DNA of 25,972 nucleotides from Kalmusia sp. IMI 367209 (lineage: Eukaryota; Ascomycota; Dothideomycetes; Pleosporales; Didymosphaeriaceae). The position numbers and the translations under genes are program-made. Positions within the stretch are counted from its first letter, which is position 1. Each line of letters begins with the position of its first letter. The notes below the pieces were generated by a model. That model worked only from the letters and a program-made list of their open reading frames with translations. It had not been told where the DNA came from and did not search any database. The stretch is from the NCBI GenBank assembly GCA_027946365.1, contig JAPEUQ010000030.1:1-25972 (forward strand). Direction: 5' to 3'. This document shows positions 1 through 10,262 of the stretch, piece after piece.

Positions 1-900
1 GCCCTATAGTATTAGCCATCATGGCGAGGCCTAGCAGCCTTAAGTATTTAATTATTAAAATAAAATATTAGGTGAAGTAATTATTACTATAATAGAATAT
101 AATTAACTTTAACTATAAGTTATCCTTCTATATTATATTACTACTAATAGAGAATAACTTTAATAATATAAAAAGCTCTTTATAATAAATAACTATACTA
201 TACTAAAGTATTATTAAATAATTTATTAGTATTTTACTAAGTGTCTAAGGATCCGCTTTATAATCTAATATTTATAATAATATTAATATTAGCCTTCTTA
301 TCTATAACGCCTATTATAGTACCTAAAGTATAAACGTTTAATATAGAGTCTAAGAAAGAGACTAACTTATTTATAGTAAGCCTAGTGACTAGGATGCTCT
401 TAGTTTCTATAACCCGGATCCTTTCATAAGACGACGGTAATATGGATAATATAATATTATAGATATTAGAAATAATAAAAGAAGATTAGTAAGTTAATAA
501 GAGATAAGATATAGATAAAGCTAATAATTACTATAGAATATAAAGGAGTTAGTAATTAATTACTAAGAAAGCTAAACTAGATAGAGATCTTTTAAAATAA
601 TTAAGATAGTCTATATAATAGTAAGATTAGGCTTAGGATTATATGAGTCTACTTAATTAATATAAGGGCTTAATGTCCCTTTAATTAGATATAGTAGAGT
701 TTATAGGTTTATCTTTTAGAGTAATAATCTATCTAGGTAAATGTTATACGTGGAGGTCACTTATCTTAAGTAGACTAAGTAAGGTAGGCTTTAGAAGGTC
801 TAGTACTAGTCAATTAAATAATGGGTAAAAAGCTTAGTCTACTTTAATAAATTATATTAAAGCTAACGTTATCTATATTAATCTATATAGAGACGAGTTG
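1..900. other. RIP-mutated stretch, possible LTR remnant, no gene called
   Basis: Very TA-rich with almost no CA. It holds two GGATCC boxes (249-254 and 416-421) that flank a 13-bp palindrome CCTAGTGACTAGG at 381-393. Beside the palindrome, read on the minus strand, is a TATAAATAAG-like box. It lies downstream of the minus-strand gypsy fragment, where a 3' LTR could sit, but about 1.5 kb separates it from the chromodomain, which is too far for a simple element. A plus-strand frame with very many TAA/TAG codons also runs through it; the stop density is too high to call coding. The LTR idea is inference only. Confidence 0.25.
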
Positions 901-1920
901 ACAATTTAAGTTAACTATAAGGAATCTAATAAAGACTAGAAACCTTCCTCATATATATCCTTTTTCTCATCTCGGATGTCTCATTTATTTCCCTAATATC
1001 CCTAATCTTAGTAAAATATTATTCTTAATATAGGATATTATTTTTATTTTAGCATCTTTCCTATTTCTTGACTTTTCTTAATGAGATATTATTATATAAC
1101 TACTAAGTTACTAACTTTACTAGTTTATCTAAAAATCTTATTATATTTATTATACCTACTATGGGTTCGCCCATAATTACTTATTATACGTAATTCTTTA
1201 ACTTATTAATAGATACTATTAATATTCACTTCCTTTATAGTAATTATTTTAATATTATTTAGCTTCTATTATACTATTAATTCTCTTACTAGATGCTTAT
1301 AAAGGTATACCACTACCATCTTTTTAACTTATCTTATAAGCCTTCCTAATTATATCTAAAGCCCTTAAGCCTTTAGTTATATCTTATTAAGAATATACAT
1401 CCCATATTATTTCCCGGAATCTTAAAATGATTCATAAATATACTTATTATAAAGAGAAGGGTTTATAATACTTTATAGATACTATATCTAGTTATTATAC
1501 TAGTTATTTAATTACTTATTCTAAGTATAGTCTTTAGGTACTAGAGAAAGAGTAGAAAAGGGTCTAAGTAGAATATCGTCGTAAGAAGGCTAAGCTCCTT
1601 ATTACTAAGGAGTGTTAAACTACTATTATTATAAAGATTATTCATCTCTATTATAAATTATTTACTACTAAAAAGATTAAATATATACTAGTCTTTTATA
1701 ATCTTCGCGTAGCGTCTTCCGTAGATTATCTAAAGTAAAAGGAGACCTTAAAGGATATAACTACTATTATTACTTCTAAACTACTACCACTCAAATTATT
1801 AACTAACCTAGACTAGTTATAGGCTAACTTCTTCTCTTTTAATCCCTTTTTCTATTTTAACTTCTCCGTTTTTTCTAATTTTAATCTAACTCCTTCTTTT
1901 AGATTCATTCCCATAGGTTC
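900..1920 (-). other. Unassigned RIP debris downstream of the chromodomain
   Basis: Read on the minus strand, this stretch has basic and Gln-rich patches (Gln inferred from TAA/TAG) that faintly recall the C-terminal tails of fungal pogo-type transposases. No DDE catalytic segment could be found, so the family is not established. The same sequence is present in copy B at about 20370-21370. It may be a second transposon fused to, or inserted beside, the gypsy fragment, or simply non-coding DNA. Confidence 0.2.
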
Positions 1921-1924
1921 TATT

Positions 1925-3090
1925 CATGGTAGTTTAATACTAGTTTTTTATAGTTTATAAGATTTTATAGTAGTTCTTAGGTATTTTGGTCCTCTAGCCA
2001 TTCTTTCTACTTAACTAAGTATTTTTACTAACTTTTAAATTTTTATAGATTTTTAATTATCTTAATCTTATATTCTTTATCTTTAAGTTCTAGTATAGTT
2101 TTTAGCTTAGTATTAATTAGTATTAGTTCTAGTAGGGATTTATAGAATACTGGGTATATATAGGTTCCTTATGGTAGCTTAAGTTTAAAGTTTACTAGTC
2201 CTATTTCTTTAATAATTTTAAATGATTCTATTCATAGGCTATTAAGCTTATTACTAGATCTTTTAGTCTTTAAATTTTTTCGTGATAGAAAGACTTTATC
2301 CCCCTTCTTAAGAATTAGTTTCTTAATCCTTTTTTTATTCGCCTGTCTAGACGTCGTGAGGTTTTTTTTTAATATTTATACATAGCTATTAATATAATTT
2401 ATTTATAAGCCTTACTTTATATTCCGCTAAGGCCGTGATACTGGCTATGTCTTATAGGTTCTAATATACTATTAACTTATATTTATAATTTATATAATAT
2501 GGTGACTGCTTAGTTATACTTAATTATAAACTATTATATACTAACTATACTATAGATAATAGTTCTATCTAATTATTCTATAGTTTATTTATATATATTT
2601 ATAAGTATTATTTTAGAACTTAGTTAATCCTTTCCGTTTATCCATCCGTCTATAGGTGAAAGCTCGTTGAGAGTTTTCTTTTAATATCTAGCTTGGCTAG
2701 TAACGTTTTTTAAAACTTAAATATAAAGAGTTTATTCCTATTTATAAAAATCTATTCTAGTCTCTTATAGTTTATAATAAGGGTTTATTTTACTTTATAA
2801 GTTATTTCTAGGGCTGTAATTACTTCCGTTATTAGGATGAAGTATATAACTTTAGTTAATTATTCTATAATTACTAATATTAAGTTATATACTCTATTTA
2901 ATCTAGGTTTTATTAATACTAGAGCTTTACTATAAAGTCTATTATTATATAGGTTTATAGTCTCTAAGATGATTGTAAAGATTATAATAATTTATAGAAT
3001 TTATATCTTTTAGGCTTATTTTTTAAATAGGCTAAATAGTTATCTATAACTTCTATTACTTACATTCTTAGGTTTTAAATATTATATTTA
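1925..3090 (-). pseudogene. Ty3/Gypsy chromovirus integrase and chromodomain, 5'-truncated and RIP-inactivated
   Basis: This is the 3' end of a retrotransposon pol gene. Reading the minus strand from high to low coordinates, there is first a degraded HHCC-like zinc-finger segment (about 2990-3080). The integrase core follows, with an ILVIIE-x-LTK stretch near the first catalytic position. A second region reads INRNKLF, where the family has SDRxxxF; GAT to AAT by TpG-to-TpA change explains the Asp-to-Asn loss. The diagnostic FHP-x-TDG-x-TERIN motif is at about 2632-2672. Next come the GPY/F module (KKGDKVFLS...KLKLP, then YPVFYKSLLE; about 2130-2325) and a chromodomain (EYKIKIIKN...YLVKWKEW-LEDQNTWE, about 1925-2095). 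Intervening stops are TAA/TAG at expected Gln or Trp positions. RNase H, RT and gag are absent: similarity ends near 3090, just before unrelated sequence and the 42-bp repeats. Chromodomain integrases normally direct insertion into heterochromatin. Confidence 0.88.
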
Positions 3091-3160
3091 TGGCTAGTGA
3101 TATATCTCTTGTTCCAGGTCCAGGTCAAGGCTGGCATAGGACATAGTTAAAATCACAGCG

Positions 3161-3187
3161 TGAATGGAAAGATACCCCTCTCCCTAC
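3161..3187 (+). other. GGAAA-n-TACCCC-pyrimidine motif, copy 1
   Basis: Reads TGGAAAGATACCCCTCTCCC. Similar strings occur at 9763-9788, 9855-9880 and 10181-10208, and at 22619-22644 in copy B. The shared core is GAAA, a short spacer, TACCCC and a pyrimidine tract. Function unknown. Confidence 0.5.
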
Positions 3188-3210
3188 CTACGCTATATTA
3201 AGGAAAGGAT

Positions 3211-3420
3211 AATGGCACCATTTAACTAACTATTTATATATATATAAGAGCCAATGGCACCGTTTGGCTAACTATCTATATATATATAAGAGCTAATGGC
3301 ACCGTTTAGCTAACTATCTATATATATATAAGAGCTAATAGCACCGTTTGGCTAACTATTTATATATATATAAGAGCCAATAGTACCATTTAGCTAACTA
3401 TTTATACATTTTCAAATTTC
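3211..3420. repeat. 42-bp tandem repeat, about five units
   Basis: Unit starts (AATGGCACC or its variants) fall at 3211, 3253, 3295, 3337 and 3379, exactly 42 bp apart. Each unit holds an inverted repeat (AGCCAA, 9-bp spacer, TTGGCT) and then a (TA)n tract ending in TATAAGAG. Units with the stem AGCTAA/TTAGCT differ from AGCCAA/TTGGCT by C-to-T on one arm and G-to-A on the other. CCAAT- and TATA-like strings recur in each unit, but promoter activity is not shown. The array abuts the cut end of the gypsy fragment. Confidence 0.9.
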
Positions 3421-3429
3421 GTTATACGG

Positions 3430-5350
3430 CTAATAGCTTTCATATCATTATAAAGTTAAACTTATCCACTATTATTATTATAACTACGTATGATGCCGAC
3501 CCAGAAACCTCTCAAAGAATCTATAGAGAAAGATAAATAATAAGTAAAAAGAGAATTAAATTAAAAAGTATAAGCTAATAGACGTAATTTTATATATAAA
3601 TTAATATAAAACGATAGCGTAATATAGTAATTATCTACTACTCTAGTCTTATAAATAATACTAAATAGATAATATTATTCTACTAAGCCGTATACATAAC
3701 CGTTACTACTACATCTAATATAAGGTTAGTAACTACCACTAGGACTCCTTTATAAAATATACCCTTAGTCTTCTTATACTAATTAACTACTTTATATCTA
3801 GTCCTTACTACGACCGCACCGCATACTACCAATAAACCTAGAACCTAATATATCACTTTTATAAAATAAAAATGAGTGCCTACCATATTTACTTAGTATA
3901 ACCACAACCCTCATAATGGCCTAAAATCCGTAAAATATACGATAAAATATATACTAAGGTATATATAGTCTAGAAGTAGTATTAGAAGACTAGCTAAATA
4001 AAGATATACTTAACTCTTCTCTAGTTACTAGGGCTAATACTAAGTTAATCTATAGCGAACGTATATAAACGCTAAATAATAAAGAAGAATACTTTAATAG
4101 TTACTATAATAACTATAACGAAGAAGAGTATAAGCTAAGTAAATACTAGAATAATTATAAAAATAAAGAGGTTAAGATACTATAAGAGTAGATTTAACAT
4201 ATAAACATAATTATTTAAGAACTAGGTATATTATATCTTATACACTCGTTAATATAACTATACGTATATAATATACTAGATATTATACTAGATATACCAT
4301 AAATATAGAAAGGGGCTATTTTTTATTATTATAGTATATCAAACGAATAGTTGCCCCTCCCTTATAGTTACTAGGATAATTAAAACTAATACGAATATAT
4401 AGATAAAGAGACTAATATATTAATAACTATAGGACCTTCTCTACTTTTAAATAGAATTTAGTAATATATTATTATAATGTATTTATATAGATTACCGTAG
4501 AGACTTTAAGACCTAAGCCTTAATAAGATATTATTTTATCTAATTAACGCTATACCACCATTTATACCAATATTAATATGGCTCTCACAACCCCTTATAT
4601 TACCTAAGATCCTACCCTAGTATTAATATAATACCACTAATAATTTCCGTAGTTAAGATAAGGTATTAACTAGGGTAGATAATATTAATAATTTAGATTA
4701 CTAGTCTCTTAGCTACGATCGCTCAGAGGCTAAATTTTTATAATAGACTAAACTATATAAGCTTATATAGTTTTAACTATAATAGTATTCTCTTTTTATC
4801 TACTAGCCTTAGTGTCTTTTAGGACGATATATTATTATCTTTTCTACCTAGCTTATTAAGGGTTTAGTAGTAATTAATATATATTATTCTTTCTAGTTAA
4901 TCTATATAAATATCATAATATTCTATTTTATATAGTTAGATCTTATAGATACTATATATTTTAGCCCTACTTTTCCAGACTAGTATATAAATTTAGTAGG
5001 GAGATTATTATAATACAATCTTAATATATTAACGACACCACCTTACGCATTTAAATAAATAACGTAGTAATCTCAGCTCTAGATACTATAAATAATAGCG
5101 TTAGTAGAGGGTATTATCTTATTAACTTCTAGCACACTACTATAAATTCACACATTAAACGGGCGGCATCCTAGAGTTAAATATATAATAATAGTTACGT
5201 TAATATATATTAATCTATTAGTAGTATACTACTTAAAGCGTTTTAGGCTAAGATAATTAAGCTAATATACTACGTATATATTAAGGACACTGATATACCA
5301 GAGAACGCATTTTATAATATATACCTTATTATTTCCTACTATAACTTAAA
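3430..5350. other. RIP-mutated stretch without a supportable gene
   Basis: A plus-strand frame from ATG 3872 has no TGA until 5291, but about one codon in six is TAA/TAG, more than expected even for this composition, so I do not call a gene. In copy B (about 22870-24770) the start of this stretch keeps many CA dinucleotides that are TA here, a direct RIP signature. Confidence 0.5.
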
Positions 5351-5352
5351 GA

Positions 5353-6582
5353 TTGGCCAACTTAGCAGCCACTAAATATATATATAATATTTATCTAAGC
5401 TTAAAGAATATATTACTCAGCACTAAAATACTATCTATATTAACCTATAACGCTTCTATTAGGACCTTAGTATATAGACTAGATCATCTCTACCTGAGAC
5501 AACCACTCTACGCAAAGCGTAGTATAATAAATAATAAATAAATAATTTTTACTATAGAAGAGGCTATTATACTATACTAATATTTTTATATTTACTGGAA
5601 TAGATATAGGATCGGTAGATATTAAACTTAAAGCCTAAAATAAATTCTATAATAATAGGCTTATATATAGAAAGGTATACAATACTAATAAGAAACTCCT
5701 ATATCTATTAATTAGAGGATATGGTTTATTTATAAATCCATACCTTAAGGTAGTTACCCTCACGCGCAAACTACTCAACACATAAAATAAAAATAAATAT
5801 AATAAAACTATAAATATCTTATAAGAGTAACTCTTTAATAAAGTTAAGTACTATAAAGAGTAGATTAGAGTAATAATTTCTAATACTATAAGCTACACAC
5901 GCTTTATAGACCAGTAGGAGCTTAAGATCTCCCTATATAGTGCTAGAACGGTTATAGCGCCTAACTTAATTAATAGAGAACTCCACTAGATTTAAAATAG
6001 AGAGAATAAACCTTACTATAGATTTTAGATTCTATTAACTATAGACGTTAACCAGTTCCGCGCTATAGACTATAATTAATAACTCACTATATTAGAGTTA
6101 ATCATAGTTATTTCTACTAGAATAGATTTAATAACTAGAGACTAAGAAGTTAACTGTGTTATGTCAATCGCCTTAGTACGGACCCTTAATACGGTCCTTA
6201 ACTATCATAACCTAGAGGAAATACCATCCTTAGGGTCTAGAAAAGCCTACTGACGACCACGCAACTATTAACTAGTAAGTAGTTAATATAGGCATCTTAG
6301 AAAGCCATATGAGAAGCGTTAGGGTCTTAAATACTCAGCCTTAATTATAAAATATAGGATGATATAAATACCTTATCGTCTAGATATCTAAAATAAAGTA
6401 GTCCCTACCTTTCATCTATTTAAATACCCTAACCTTAATATATACTATTATGTCCTTTATAACTTTAAACGGCGTATGCTATTAGCACATCTACGAACAG
6501 AAGAGAGCTATAAGATAGAATATCTTACTAAGCTTATAGAACGTGCACGAGATAAAAGTAGTAGTAATAATTTAATAGTATA
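5353..6582 (+). pseudogene. Degraded plus-strand gene-like region, family unknown
   Basis: Several protein-like pieces lie in different frames. A 62-codon open stretch at 5353-5541 starts with TTG, so it is probably part of a longer lost frame; it contains a YLRQPLYAKR segment. A piece from about 6252 (DDHATIN..., then ESHMRSVRVLNTQ) is in another frame. A third piece at about 6377-6582 reads VVPTFHLFKYPNLN, then an in-frame ATG (6476), HLRTEESYKIEYLTKLIERA and a TAA. Internal stops are TAA/TAG. The sequence RTLVYRLD...YAKR...IEEA faintly recalls the helix-turn-helix part of fungal pogo transposases, but this is not strong enough to name. The same pieces occur in copy B (about 24780-25972). 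Confidence 0.3.
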
Positions 6583-6599
6583 ATTATAATTATACTATT

Positions 6600-7169
6600 A
6601 CTTTATAATAGTAGCTATCCAAAGATATAATTAGTTTATATAAAAACTATTAGTAATAGATAGATACGCTATATAGGCCCTAATTCGCAAGCCAATATGA
6701 CTCTATTCTATAAATATTTAAATATGAGTGACGTATATAGAAATAGCCTAGAGATTCTAAGTTTCTAAAGCGTTAAAAATATTTTATTAATTAAACTTAG
6801 AATTAAGACTTTATACTATATAAAGTAATAGAAGTCAAAGAAAGTATCCTTCTTCTAATAATAGATAGATACTATATAGAAAGATTATATAGTACCACTT
6901 TTTATATATAATGATGATAATCCATTATAACTATTATATATATCTTATATAAAGAGTATCCTGGCGTAATTTAAAGTATTCTATACCATCCTTAAAGGAG
7001 AAATACTATCTACTATATACTAGGCCTATTAAGAGACACTTATACATTATACTAGTAGATATATCTAGGCTATTCTTTATTACTCCAAATCAAGAGCGTC
7101 TGAACTAGCTAGTATAGATATAGTAGGGAATTCAGCTATAATAAGGAAGACTAGAGTTATATAAAGTGA
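6600..7169 (+). other. Gene-like RIP debris, no family recognised
   Basis: From about 6886 a plus-strand frame can be read with only TAA/TAG stops, including segments such as QFKVFYTILKGEI and YYSKSRASELASIDIVGNSA. It probably belongs to the same lost gene as 7170-7508, joined through a frameshift near 7160. I cannot assign a domain. Confidence 0.3.
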
Positions 7170-7508
7170 TTTAGAATAAATAAAGTAAATATTCCTATAT
7201 ATTATAAATAAGAATAGGATATAGTACTATATAGCTACTTAGAATAACCTAAAACGTAAAAGGCTTATATATAAAAGATATTAAAGATCCTTAACTATTA
7301 TTAAGTATTTACTATAGAAGATAAAGGCCTAGTCGAAGAAAGTCTATTTCTAATAATAAATATATTATAAATAGATTTTATGCCAAAGATACTAGATATA
7401 CTAGCTAAGCTAGAAGAGGAGTTTAAAGCCTGGAGGGATAACTAAGAAGATAACTAAGATGAGAGCGATAGTAACTAACCTAATCCTCTAAGTCTTTATT
7501 TTAGCTAG
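7170..7508 (+). pseudogene. C-terminal part of a lost gene with an acidic Asn/Gln-rich tail
   Basis: One frame runs from about 7170 to a TAG at 7506-7508. It reads FTIEDKGLVEESLFL, then an ATG at 7380, ILAKLEEEFKAWRDN, and a tail rich in Asp, Glu, Ser, Asn and inferred Gln, ending NPLSLYFS. Internal TAA codons in the tail alternate with Asn and Asp, as expected if they were CAA. The upstream part probably lies in another frame across a TGA near 7168. The acidic tail is the most protein-like piece between 6.6 and 8.2 kb. Function unknown. Confidence 0.35.
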
Positions 7509-8281
7509 TAAAGTAAAGTATTAACTAATATAAATAAAAAAGAAAGTATATATATATTATAGTTTTTAGAGTAGTTTTAGATATAATAAATTATTATATT
7601 CATATCTACTACGTATTATACCTTCTATTACCAACATGAAATAAGTGGTTATAGGAGACATATTAACACGAACGCATATACATTTTTTTAATATAAATAA
7701 ATATATACATATTTTTAAAAAATGATTGGCGTAGAAGGACTAGTCTAAAACTACTCATTTAACTAGAAATCTATAATAGATATATTAAGTATCCCCTTAA
7801 TTAAGAGTATAACATCCAATAGAAGTCTATAATAATAAAGATGATAAAGAAGAAGGATATATAAACCCTAAGGTTACGTATATTAGAAAATTATATCATC
7901 TAACCTAAAGCGCGTCCCCATTATATAAATAAAACTATTTATTAGTAAATAAATATAAAGTAATATCTAGCTTACTAATATAGTCTATAGGCTATATTAA
8001 ATTTATACCTATAATGAGGCGACCGATAGGCTCACTATAAACCCTACTTAATAGTAATAAAGAAGTACTTATATTATTATTTATCTACATGTCTAATAGA
8101 CACGCGAGCGTGACTACGCTATCTATAGAATTTATAACGTAGGGATCTACTCTTAGGGTGTTAAAGGCTAAACTAAGCCTTTTTATATATTAGCCTAACG
8201 CGTAAAGGATAGCGTAGAGAGATAGATTATTCCTATTAGATAATAAAGATGCTATAATAATTAGTATATATATTTATATAT
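7509..8281. other. No supportable gene
   Basis: AT-rich with scattered CpG-containing islands (for example ACACGCGAGCGTGACTACG near 8100) and an A+T block around 7540-7720. No frame, repeat or RNA gene could be defended here. Confidence 0.5.
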
Positions 8282-9350
8282 ATAGTAGATAACACGAGCA
8301 CCACTAACCTCACCTAGAAAACTCACCTTAAATGCGCCACTATAAGTCATAGGGAGCTCCTTAATAAATCCGAGACGCCATATCTATAGTTATCTACTAG
8401 TAAATTAAAGCCACATCACGAATAACTTAATATATATAAATAGATAATAAAAGTAGAGGCACGCGAGGAAGAAATATAATAGGGTAATAGGCCACGACGC
8501 CTTATTATTAATAGATAAGGACGTTTTCAACCCTAATAGCTAAGGTCTATAGTAATCTATATTTAAGGTAGAACTATACTTAGATAGTAATGCCTAATAA
8601 TTATTATATACTAGTTATAGACTAGAGACCGGAGGGGAAGTAGAAAGTTAAAGTAATAAAGATATATATAGACTATATAAAAGATCTATATTATATAAAC
8701 ATAAGACTACATCACCTAAGGTAGATGAGATGGTAAGACTTATTACTAAGTAGATATAGGACGTACTTAGGGCTACTAGACTAAGTAGGTCACAGCGATA
8801 GCGACCACGGCTAAGCTAAATAAATAAAAAATATAGACTAGTAACGCCCATAAATCTATATATAGTATAGGAAAACTTAACGCACTATATTATAACGCGA
8901 GAGAACGGTAGGATAAGGGAGAGTTATTACTATAAATATATACTAAGAGTGACCACACGCGTTAAGTAAATAGAAGAGAAAGAGGAATAGCTAATATCTT
9001 ACTATATAGTATATGACTTATAATAAGAAAAGATTATAGAGGCTAACGTAGATGGCGATCGACTCTAGTAAAATAGAATATATATACTAGTAAATCTTAA
9101 AGATAAGATGCGTAATATTATATAAAATCTATATAAATATATAAAGCGTTTAATACACCACATAACTAGATAGGCTAATAAAAGTAAAATGGTAGAGACG
9201 TTAATAGATCTATTTCTAGCCTAGATACTAGGGGAAGGGATAAAGTAATAGCTTTAGGCGATAGAATATACTATATAGAAGTAAAAATATAATTAGTAAA
9301 AAGATAAAACTATAGATTATAATAAATATAAAATATAGACTAGAGAGTAA
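8282..9350 (+). pseudogene. RIP-inactivated plus-strand gene, family unknown
   Basis: A plus-strand frame starts near 8282 (NTSTTNLT, then KTHLKCATISHRELLNKSET) and shifts by one base inside a TA run near 8430. It then continues to a TAA at 9348 through segments such as VIGHDALLLIDKDVFNPNS, YRLETGGEVES, KTTSPKVDEMVRLITK, SSR-type basic stretches near 8790 and NLKDKMRNII near 9100. Stops are TAA/TAG only and cluster where Gln would be plausible. There are few hydrophobic runs; the C-terminal third is Lys/Gln/Tyr-rich and could be helical. The start codon is not clear. It lies on the same strand as the 10.26-kb frame. I recognise no catalytic motif. Confidence 0.45.
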
Positions 9351-9762
9351 AGTATCTTTCCATTTCTATTTTATAGTCTAGTAATAGTTAATATAGTTAG
9401 CGAATAGTTCAGCTCTATAAGAATGAGAATAACTTTCTATCACGCTAATATTACGTTAGCGCTACACTAGCGACTCACTTAGTAGGGCCGTATACTTAGT
9501 AATATCCTATACTATAGGCCTAGCTTTACCTTAATATTAACTTTTTATCCGCATAACTTTTTACAACGTATAGATATGTAATTATCTATATCTATCCTAT
9601 ATAATTTCGCAACTATAAAACATATATAAACTATTTTATAAGTTAGTAATAGCTTTTTTTACTACAATTTTTACGTTGCGTAATCTATAACTCTTACTAG
9701 AGGACTAGATTATTAATCCTTAGGTGTTTTAGTCTATACTCTAATCAGCCCTATATAGGTCT

Positions 9763-9788
9763 AAATGAAAAGTTACCCCCCCCTTTTA
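9763..9788 (+). other. Pyrimidine motif, copy 2
   Basis: AAATGAAAAGTTACCCCCCC followed by CTTTT. Same core as at 3161. Confidence 0.45.
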
Positions 9789-9854
9789 TCTCTAGCTTTT
9801 ACTTCTCCCAAACTAACATTTTTAATTTAGGCCTATAAATTAGTAAAAGATCGA

Positions 9855-9880
9855 CAAATGGAAATATACCCCTCCCCTCT
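9855..9880 (+). other. Pyrimidine motif, copy 3
   Basis: AAATGGAAATATACCCCTCC followed by CCTCT. It is the closest match to the motif at 3161. Confidence 0.5.
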
Positions 9881-10180
9881 TAAGCTTAGACTTTTTATAA
9901 AGAAATATATCCTATAAGAATAAGGTTTATAAGTATAAAAAAAATAAGAATAGAATAATAGAGAATGCATCTATCATTTTATAAAGAAAGAAGTAGATGG
10001 GAAGAGGCCCTTTTTTTTATACTAAGTAATACTAATAAAATGAAAAGGACATATACTAACTTAATTAATATGTAGGAAGGATAGGTAGTATTTATTAAAA
10101 CATGTTAGCCAATGGGTAAACTATTATAAAGATAAAGGGAGGTAACTTTTTATTTTTAAGTTTCTCATAGACAACCTGTG

Positions 10181-10208
10181 AAAATAGAAAAGTACCCCCC
10201 TCTTCTTC
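10181..10208 (+). other. Pyrimidine motif, copy 4, 55 bp before ATG 10263
   Basis: ATAGAAAAGTACCCCCCTCT followed by TCTTCTT. CT-rich tracts are common just upstream of fungal transcription starts, so this copy may be promoter-related; not shown. Confidence 0.45.
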
Positions 10209-10262
10209 TTTTTACTCTTCTTTAATCTTTATACGCTAATTTTATATAGAGGAAGCGAAGAG

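Larger units (their letters stand above)
1..6569. repeat. Copy A of the long direct repeat
   Basis: Recurs in the same orientation at 19456-25972, so the period is about 19,455 bp. The copies can be followed by eye along their whole length: the gypsy integrase, the 42-bp repeats and the 5.3-6.6 kb debris all reappear in order. Copy A is about 50 bp longer because of many one- or two-base indels. Position 1 corresponds to 19456, so the left edge seen here is the window edge and need not be a true repeat boundary. Confidence 0.95.
9351..10262. other. Intergenic region with three pyrimidine motifs
   Basis: No frame is convincing. It holds three copies of the GAAA-n-TACCCC-pyrimidine motif (9763-9788, 9855-9880, 10181-10208), and long A and T runs (9936-9945, 10010-10018). 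Its 3' end directly precedes the ATG at 10263, so it could be the former 5' regulatory region of that gene; this is inference. Confidence 0.45.

Noticed and set aside
900..1920. Pogo-type transposase C-terminus on the minus strand
   Set aside because: Only a vague resemblance in a basic, Gln-rich tail; no DDE residues or helix-turn-helix domain could be placed.
3872..5293. A plus-strand frame of 474 codons from ATG to TGA without an internal TGA
   Set aside because: About 16% of codons are TAA/TAG, which would need an implausibly Gln-rich protein, and TGA is rare in all frames because TpG is depleted.
5353..5541. The 62-codon open frame as an independent small gene
   Set aside because: It starts with TTG, not ATG; protein-like sequence continues past its stop, and it is broken by indels in copy B. 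It is better seen as part of a larger lost gene.
6886..7350. Starship-captain/DUF3435-like recombinase segment
   Set aside because: Charged helical stretches loosely recall that family, but no Arg-His-Arg-Tyr catalytic pattern was seen and the frame is uncertain.
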